Translations under genes and position numbers: made by a program
Notes under the pieces: generated by a model
Databases searched by the model: none
What the model was told of the DNA's origin: nothing
The model's input: only the letters and a program-made list of their open reading frames with translations
Shown here: positions 37,463-46,400 of the stretch, in pieces
Numbering within the stretch: the stretch's first letter is position 1
Layout: every line of letters begins with the position of its first letter
IMG/VR virus record: IMGVR_UViG_3300028883_000049
Location: 1-64,000 of that record
Length of the DNA stretch: 64,000 nucleotides
From: a virus
Reading direction: 5' to 3' (one strand)

Positions 37463-40400
37463 CTATCGATTATAAACCAGTTCCCGCCGGTTCGGTTTCG
37501 CCCGCAGCGCCCGGCGCAGTGTCTGCGACGTGATCGGCGACACTAGGATTCCACTTGGTGACTTAAGGATCTTACGATTAAATTTCACGATATCGCGCAG
37601 CACATCCATGCGCTTGTCGCTGGCGCGATAGCGTGCCAAAAGATCGGCCTTGCGGTCCTGCCAATACTGCTTGGCTCGTCTCGCATCCCAACGCTTCTCT
37701 GTTTCTTTTGACGGTTTCAGCGGCATAAACCCGAACGAACGGATTATTGCCTCTTTTGGCGTATAGTGCTGTTGTCTTCCGTCGCTGCCGAATATCGGTC
37801 TGCCGCTCATGGTCTCGGTGCCGTCAGCATACAGGCGGTAAGCTCGCATAATGTTGGCCATCGCTTCCGGCGACAACTGTTCAACCGCACGGTAGGCGTC
37901 ACCCTTGGCCGCAGCGTTTGAAGCATAGCGCACCTTCTGCGCCATACCTCCCCAGACGCCCGTCACCCGCTCAGCCAGGCTCTCATCATCCGGCGACAGC
38001 CAGGGGATATTCACCCCAATCGCCCGGCTGAAGTTCACCCCGCCCAACGCCGGAGCTCCGTGCAAAACAAAGTCCGCCACCTGGTCGCCGAAATCGACAT
38101 ACTGGTTCCCCGTCTCCCGCAACCACCTTTCCAGCATCCTCAATGGCCGCTCACCAAACATCCGTCGATACCACTTATCAAGATCATCCCCAAACGGCAT
38201 TGCCGCCAGTCCGCCGAACAACATCAGCGCCGTCAAGCTGCGCATGACCACGCCGAACTCCCCACGCGTCAAGCTGGTCAGCATCCCCAACAGATAGTTG
38301 TGCGTATAACTTTGAAAGGTATACAGCGTCCTCCCTAGCGGCCCCATCTTGCGCAGCATAGCCGGGACATTTTCTTTGCCGATCACAAAATGCACATCGT
38401 CGACAAAGCGTTCCGCCTTCTTCAACGCCTGCTCTTTTGTCATTCCTTTGGCTTTGAACACCCTGTAAGCCGCCAGCAAGGCAGGTTCACGGTTCCAGTA
38501 GGTCTCCACCGCCTGGAATGGGATCATCGCTTTCTCCGTCAACCATCGCAACCCGGACTGTCCCTTGCCCAGCACGCCGCCGTTATCATCCAGACCGCTC
38601 ATAGCCCGCACGTAATTGGCATGGCTGCGACCGCGCCGCAAACCTTCGTCCAAAACCCAACGCTCCTCCTCGGTCAGCACACCTTCCTTGCCTGCCTTCA
38701 TCAACAGATGATCTTTGATCACGTCTCGTTGTGCCGCCAGGAGTCGACGCGTCGCCCGCTTGGTGTAACTGGACAGCTTAGCCTGACCCCAAACATAATT
38801 CTGCGTTGCGTTCAACATTGCCGAAGACGCCTTGAATCCAAGATACATCAATGCCGCAAAGCTCCGAGCCGTGCCGAACCATTGATCAATATAGGTCGAA
38901 TTCTTCAATGCATCGTCCACATACTCGCGCACCCAAACTTTATCGTTCGGCCTGTCTGCCGGAATCTGGCCCATAAGCCGGTTGCTGCGCATAGCGAATT
39001 CACTCTTACTCAACCACCCGGCCATGCCGCCGACAAACTGTGCCATAATCCCCGGCACGTTCTCGGTTTCGTAACCCTCGATCAAGTGATTTGCCCGATT
39101 CAGCCGGTGCCGCCCGAAACCACGCGCCGATATCTCGTCCGCCAGAATCCTCAACACCTGGCGCTGGACCGATAAGCCGTCCTCAATGACTCCCGCATCC
39201 GTGGCCTTGTCGAACGCCTTGGACAACAGCCCCTCAATCGCCCGGTGAGAACCAATCCCCAGAAAAATTTCTTCAGGCGTCGCCCGGTTCGGCTCGACAA
39301 CCACTTCGTAAACCGCATCAGAGTCGAAGCTGTGCGGAATGTAGTCTTTCAGGTTTTTCTCTACTCTCCCGCGCAGGATGTTCGCTCCACCCTTGGTCTT
39401 GGCCGGTTGCATCCAGACTTCGGTAAACGTCCCGTCATCATCAACCTGATACACCTTGACGTGCTGTTCCCCATCCTTTCGAATACGTGGCATATAACCC
39501 TTGACCTTGCCCCATTGGCTCCTCAGCTTGGCCAGCTCACTGTCGTACTCCTGCACCCCAAGGTAAGCGTTATACAGCTCTTCCTTTTCCAGCATCGGGT
39601 GATCTTCACCCCTGGCCAGGATGTCTTTCAGCGTTTTGAAATATTTTTGGCTCCTGAAGTTTGCCGCCGTAACAATATCGATATTCGCCGCGTCAACCGC
39701 CACCCGAGCCTCGTCATACAGGTTCATGTACCAGTTGTCTTTCATGCTGTGATTCTTCTGGATCTCCACCTTGGTGCGGCCAGCCATGATATCCTCAACC
39801 AGGGTGTCGAAAGACGGCTCACGGCGAAACTTACCTAAAACTCCCTCAACGTCGGATCGGCTCTTCATAATCCGGCGATAAGCCCGCACAGCATGAATGT
39901 TCAGGTTGAACTTTTTCGCCAGAGCGGCCTTGGTCGGCTTTTCGTCCAGCAGCCTGACCAACTCGTCGTAATACTCCGTGCCCTCATACGGCACCAGGCG
40001 CAAACGCCCCAAGCGGTCGAACATCTCCTCAGAAGCATGTTCAAGGGTCTGGCGGGCGGCAAAGTACGCATCCTGAACCTTTTTCGGCACCGGCTTGCCC
40101 AGCGGATTTTTACTGCCCGATAGTTGCTCAGGCGAATAAACCGTTTCGTTGATATCACCCTCAACCATCAGCTTGTCGAACTGTTCGCGCTCCTCCTTTT
40201 TCGCTGTGTGCCAGAAGTCACGCACCCCTTCCAACCCGGCATAGCCCTCCTCCGGTTTCGCCGCCATGACCTCGTACTTGATCTCGTTGCCACGTGCCCC
40301 GCGCTCAAGCGCCAGCTCGTAAGCCTGCGTACGCCACTTTGACTTTCGACTTCCATAGTGCGGATTCGACAATACCCCGCCGATAGCCTGCTTCATCCGC

Positions 40401-43400
40401 TCCGGCATAAAGTCGCTCAACTTCTTGAACGGCAACCCTTTATTATCCGGCGTCATCTCGGCCATGAGTTTTTTGGCAGCGTCCATTTTGTCACGCAGCA
40501 TGAACTTGGCGGTTATTTCAACATCATCGTCGCTGAAAATAACATAGTTGTAATCCCCTTCGCCTTTGCCCCGGCTGGTTCCGTCAAGGTATTTTATTCC
40601 ACGGATACCGAGGGTGTGGAGGTATTTTGATGCAATTTGGTTATTACTGAACCCACCAATATCACCATAAGGGTCAAAGCCAGCAGTCTCTATCATTTTT
40701 TTCGCCCGCCCTGACGGGTTTCCTATTTCACGCGACACAAACCCATAAAAATCACTACCCCTGTGAGCATCGCTTATCGTCCCACCTGCAAATTCAGGGT
40801 GCCGCAAAAGCACGTCAGACACCTTCTTGCTTTGCTTACTCAGTAGTTCATCCCACAACAGATACTCCTCCTCTGAAGGCGCGAGTTCGACTTGGTAGAG
40901 GTTGCCCTTGCGTGGCTTTATGTCAAGATTTTTTGCAGCGCTAACCGCCGATTGATACATTTCTGCGTACTGTCCTGTCGGCATATCGTAATCACGAAGA
41001 TACTTATCAACGGATTTCGCTTCAGCAATTCCAGCCGTTACATTTTCAGCAATAGCCCTCATTGACGAATGCCGCGTAATATGTCCAGCCCTTTCCATCT
41101 CACGAACCATGTGCTCGACAACCATAAAGTGAGACATAAGGCCATCTGCTGTGTCCCACGCCGAATCAGAGAGAGCCTTTTTATAGTGCTCAGCCACCGC
41201 CCGGCTTGACGCAAAATATAAACCATACCCGTAAGCCTGTGCGCCTTCGCCTGTCCCGATATTGTCTGTGCTGAACCTGTCGAAGCTGTGCGGACTGCCA
41301 TGGTACGCCGCCGAAAACTTCGCTCCGCTAAGGGTCTTAACCAGCATTTCTTCGGTAATTCCTTTTTCCTTCAATTTTTCCAGCAGCAGATTCCCGTCCA
41401 CAGCAACCGCAGGACCGTCCTTCGACCAGGCTCCAACCTCGGCATAGGCCCGCGCTTTTTTCAGTAACAACGCCAGATCCGACTCGCCCAATTCGGCCAG
41501 AGCCATAAAGTTATTGCGCCGTAACCAATCCCGAATCATGCCAATAATTTCTTTGATCTTTGTGGCAATTTTGCCCTGGCTGTGCTCCATGGCCATATGC
41601 GCCAACAGCTCCTCCATCAGGGTCGCATGACGCACATCATCCGAATACCCGGCCTTGCGCAGAGCCTTAGCATAACGGTTCAACCTGAACCCGTACTTAT
41701 TGCTGATCCGCAACATTTCACCCGGCTTCAACATGCCGTAAAGCTCGATCATTTTGGCCTGCAGCGCCTCTCCGTCCTGCCCCATCATGGCAAACAAGCC
41801 GCCGTGTCCGTGCCATTCGTGAAACAGCACCTCCTCCAGCATTTTTTCGCTGGTGATACGATCTTTAACGATGTAGACTTTCCCCCTATGGAATACGCCA
41901 TGTATATCATTGGGGTTGCCGCCCTGCTTATTTATATCATCCTGAATCGCCGCCGGAAGATCGCTCGCCGTCGCCGCTATCACGAATCGTTTCCGGTTTA
42001 CACGCCCGGCAGTAATCCGAGCGAAAGCCGCATCGAATTCCACGTCAGAAAGAGTGACTGAAACACCTTTACTGACCTCGCCCCGTGAAAACATGGCGAT
42101 CCCGGTGTCCGTCTCTTTTGTTTCGAATGTCGAAAACAGCTTTTCAAACGCCTTGTTCACCGCCTTGCGCTCTTCACCTTCAGGGTACGGCCTGAACAAG
42201 CCTTCAGGGTAAATCGGAACAGGAACAGCACCGTGCGCATGGTACGCCAGGAAGTCGTTCCCGGCTTTTTGGTCCGCCAGCTTGTCTTCCACATAGGCCG
42301 CAAACGCCCGTGCCGCCAACTCATGCGGAGTCGACCAGTAGCTGTCACCACGCCCCTGGTCGGCAGCAACCGCCTGGTTTCTGAATTCCGTCGGCACGTT
42401 TTTAACTTTCGGAGTTTCCTCGCGAGCCTCTTTCAGTTGATTAATCCGCTCGCGATAAATCCGCATAGGTCCGGCCAATCGGCCAATCGTGTTGTCCCCG
42501 TTCTCGGAAAAGCCGCTGCGTCCGCGCACCGCCTTATAGATCGCGCTCATTTCATCCAAAACCGCGTTGGTCCGGCGACCGGATACAGACCAGCGTGAGC
42601 GCTGTTTTTCATTCAACACAAATTCTGTTTCAAGCGCCGTATTCGATTCGCCGTTGATCAACATCTCAGCCAACTGGTCGAACCTCGCCAACTGTTCTTC
42701 GCTCGCCGGTTTATTTTTACGTTTGTAATATTTCGGGTCGAGCGGCTTGGCCAGGTAATCACGGATTGCCTTTAACCGGTCCGCCAGATCCTGTCTCGAT
42801 CTGTCCACAAAGTCGTCGGCCCGCCGCGTATCCTCGACATAGGTTTCAGCCTTGTGTGTCATGGTTTTAATCAGATCCTTGTAGGCGTCCGCCAGCTCCT
42901 TCCTGGCCTTCGAACGATGTTCCGACAAAAACCCGTGCGACGCGAAAAGATAAGATCGATCCTGAGACGGATAAACCAGGTTGCCGCTTTTATTTTGCGT
43001 TTTTTCCGACTTCGCCTTGCTGTCCAGCCGCCCGACATAGTGATCCAGCGCATGGAACCACTCGTGCGCCAGGTGCCCGGCCCCGGCCATCTTGGTCAGG
43101 TTGATCACTGCGTATTGCGGTTCATAATGCGCTGCCGCACCAACAAGACCATGCCCCCGCGCCCCAAATGCCAGTGCCAACTCGCCATTCAGCGACACCG
43201 CCGCAGGCGGGATCTCCAGAATATCGGCCATGTCCAGCAACGCGTCATAGGCGTGGTTCATCACCTGTTGTCGCTCCTCCTGATTATTCCAGTTGCCAAA
43301 CTCTGTCGCCCTAAAACCGAACCGCTGCATAAAGTCTTCACCCGCAACGTCCCCTTTACGCCGCTCAACACCCGACCGATAAACAACCTCCGGCCTTGGC

Positions 43401-46400
43401 AATATTTCCTCGCCGAAATTCAACTTCGTGGTCAGGATATTCTCGGCATTCACGGCCATAAAGCGCATGGCGTCGTCCCGACTGTCGAACTCTTCAGGGA
43501 TCACGCGGACCCGCTTGCGGTCATTCACGTTACGATAAATCGTAAATTTTCCGTCGCCAACTGAATAAACTCGGTGTTTCTGAGCAGCAACCATCAACGG
43601 CAGAACTTCGTTCGCCTCCGCTTCGCTGTCGAAATACCTCCGCCCCATCGGGCTGGGACCACCCCACTTTGATTTTTTCCGCGTGTCGAAAAAGGCCCAC
43701 TTGCCGTTGTTTTCGCTTTCCACCATCTGCCCGTTGCGACGCACCACTTCATTTTCGATCTGCACCAGGTGATAGCGCGAGCGCCAGCCCTTCGACTGCT
43801 TTTTAGCGGCGGACTTTTTGCCGGTTTTAACCGCCAGGTCCTTCCGCGCCCCGCCGATCTTTTCGCCTAGATCGTCGATTTTCTGAATAGAGGGTTTTTT
43901 CTCAGTCCTCGAAGTAATAACCCTATCAATAAGAGTCTTTATTCTCGCCGTATCGGCCTTTTCAACCCCTCTTGCCTTTGCAACCATGCGAAGCTTCCAA
44001 TTCGCCAATTCCTCAAGATCTTCACGACTCCATTCTTTTTCTTCTATTTCATAGGTAAACTGAGCGTTTTTTTTCAGCTTATCTTGAAGATCAGCAACGG
44101 CCCCCTCCAACGTCGTTCCAATACCATTGCTGCCAGAGACGTTAATCTTTTCAGTTGGCGAAACAATGAAATAGTCCGGCGCATTTTCAAGATAGGTGAA
44201 GGCCACGCCAGCGAATAAACCACTTTCAAGCTCATGCCACCCTTTTATTTTTGTCTTTGAGTTTTTTGACGGCCAATAGATAACTCTTCCTTGCGCGTAA
44301 TCTTCCTCTTGAATTAGATAATAATCATCCCCGCGAAAATCCGTGTTGATGTCTTTTTCAAATTCAGCAAAGGCATCGTCAAGACGCTTCCTGTCCCACT
44401 TACTACGACCCTTCTTGCCATCATGGTCAAAAAATACGGATATCCCGATTCCAGGCCTTTCGTGTCCATATTCCAACGCATGTGCCATCTTCTTCAGGTT
44501 CATTAGTGCCCTCGGCGTATTCGATGGATTGGCCCCATCCTTAAACCCTCCAACGACAGGGATTCCGGCTGAGTCACTATGGCGCTTAACCTCTTCATGT
44601 AGTTCGACAAGCTTTTCTTTAGCCTTTGTCTTCATGTTTTCAAGGCGGGAAACGTACTTCAGCTTGTTACTGACTACCCCTTCGCCCCTGCCCTCGCCAC
44701 GCCCTTCAATTGCATTGCGCAGCGCTTCCTCCGCAGCTTCATCATTCAAATCCTGCCAATAATCGTCCTCAACCAAGGAATCAATATCCTTTTCAGTCAG
44801 CCCGGCATTCACGGCCCGTTCGACCAGACCACGATCCAAGCGGTCGTATTTCCAGGCAATAGCATCAACAGGATGATCAACGGCATTGTTGGCCATAAAG
44901 AACGAATAAGCAAAACCCTCTGGCGTCACGCTCCTGGCGTTTTTCGTTGCCAAAGACTTGCCGCCATATTTTTTATGCATTTTCGAGCCCTCGGTCGGCT
45001 CAGTCGGGGAAACAGGCATATCCGCATTAAACCGCCCCCATAGCAGCGTCTTCTTTGTGTAGTCCTCACCTACGTGATTCGGGTCGAACGACAAACGCCA
45101 AGGCGGCAGCCCACCAAGCTTTTCAATCCTTCCAACCGGGTTTTCAATCGCCCAGATCGAAGGCTTGAAATGCTCAATCGTCGCCAGTGTCTGGTGAACC
45201 AGGGCAACAGATTTAGCTGTCCTCCCGTCAGAGTCCTTGGCCGCAAAGTGCCGCGCACCACTCACAGCAAAGTCGGTACAGGGGCACGCAGCCAGAACAG
45301 CATGAACATGCTTGCCGTCGAAAGACGCGAACAGATCATTAAAGAACTGGGTAGAAAACTCATGAACATCACCAACATTCACATCTCGATGATTTCCGTC
45401 CTCGTCCAGCAGGGTGTTTTTCATCAAATCCTGAATGTCAAAACGATAAACATCATACCCCGCCTGCTCCCAAGGCAATGACCACTCGCCGGACAAATCA
45501 AACAATGAAATAACAACCTTATCGCTGTTATCGTTTTTTCCCTTCTGTGACTCTTTACCCTGCTGAACGGCGTGATCTTCCCATGAACGGATTTTCTTCT
45601 CAGCATCCGCCCTGGTCATCCATCCGTGATCTTTAACATAAACCTTTACCTTGTCGTTCAGGCGAACAACCTCACTCTTTTTCGGCGGATCGAAGAGATG
45701 ATGAACTTTAAAATCACCTTCGACCTGCTGCCGCTGATATTGATTAAACTCATCAACAATTTCAGAAAGCTCGCGATCATCAACCCCCTCAGCTTGATGC
45801 TCAGGCGCGACAGACTTGTTCTTGTCCTCATCAAACAACGGACCTTCATCAACCTTCGCCTCATACCCCTCCAGAAACCGCTCCACATCCAGGCGATCTT
45901 TGGCGACGTAAACCTGATTCTCTTCTTTGTCGATAATCGGGTACGTTCCGTCCTTCTGCTTGCTGCGAACTTTCAACCCTTTACCTTTTGCGGTTTTTCG
46001 CAGTACCTGAATATGCTTCGGCTTTATTTGTTCCGCCTGAGAACTTCGACCTTCTTTTCCAGTCGCCTGATCATCTTCTGCCGAAACACCATCCTGTCCC
46101 GCTGTTTCCCCCTCGGCCACAGTTGCAGAATCAGCCACCACCTCAGCCTGTTCAGTAGAATTTTCATCCTTTGTCTTTTTTCTGCCCTCAATGACGGAGT
46201 CAATCAGCTGTTGATCGATAGGTTTTTTCCAGCCATATTCGTTCTGACGTCCATCTGAAAGAGTTGCGATCAAATCAAAAACCCGATCCCTGGTCTCATC
46301 AACAGGGATTCCGTGTTCAGTTTCTAATTTTTTCGTTATACGCTCGGTAAGATTTTCTTGAGCGTTATTAAGCGCCTCTTCTGAAAAATACAGGGCCGCC

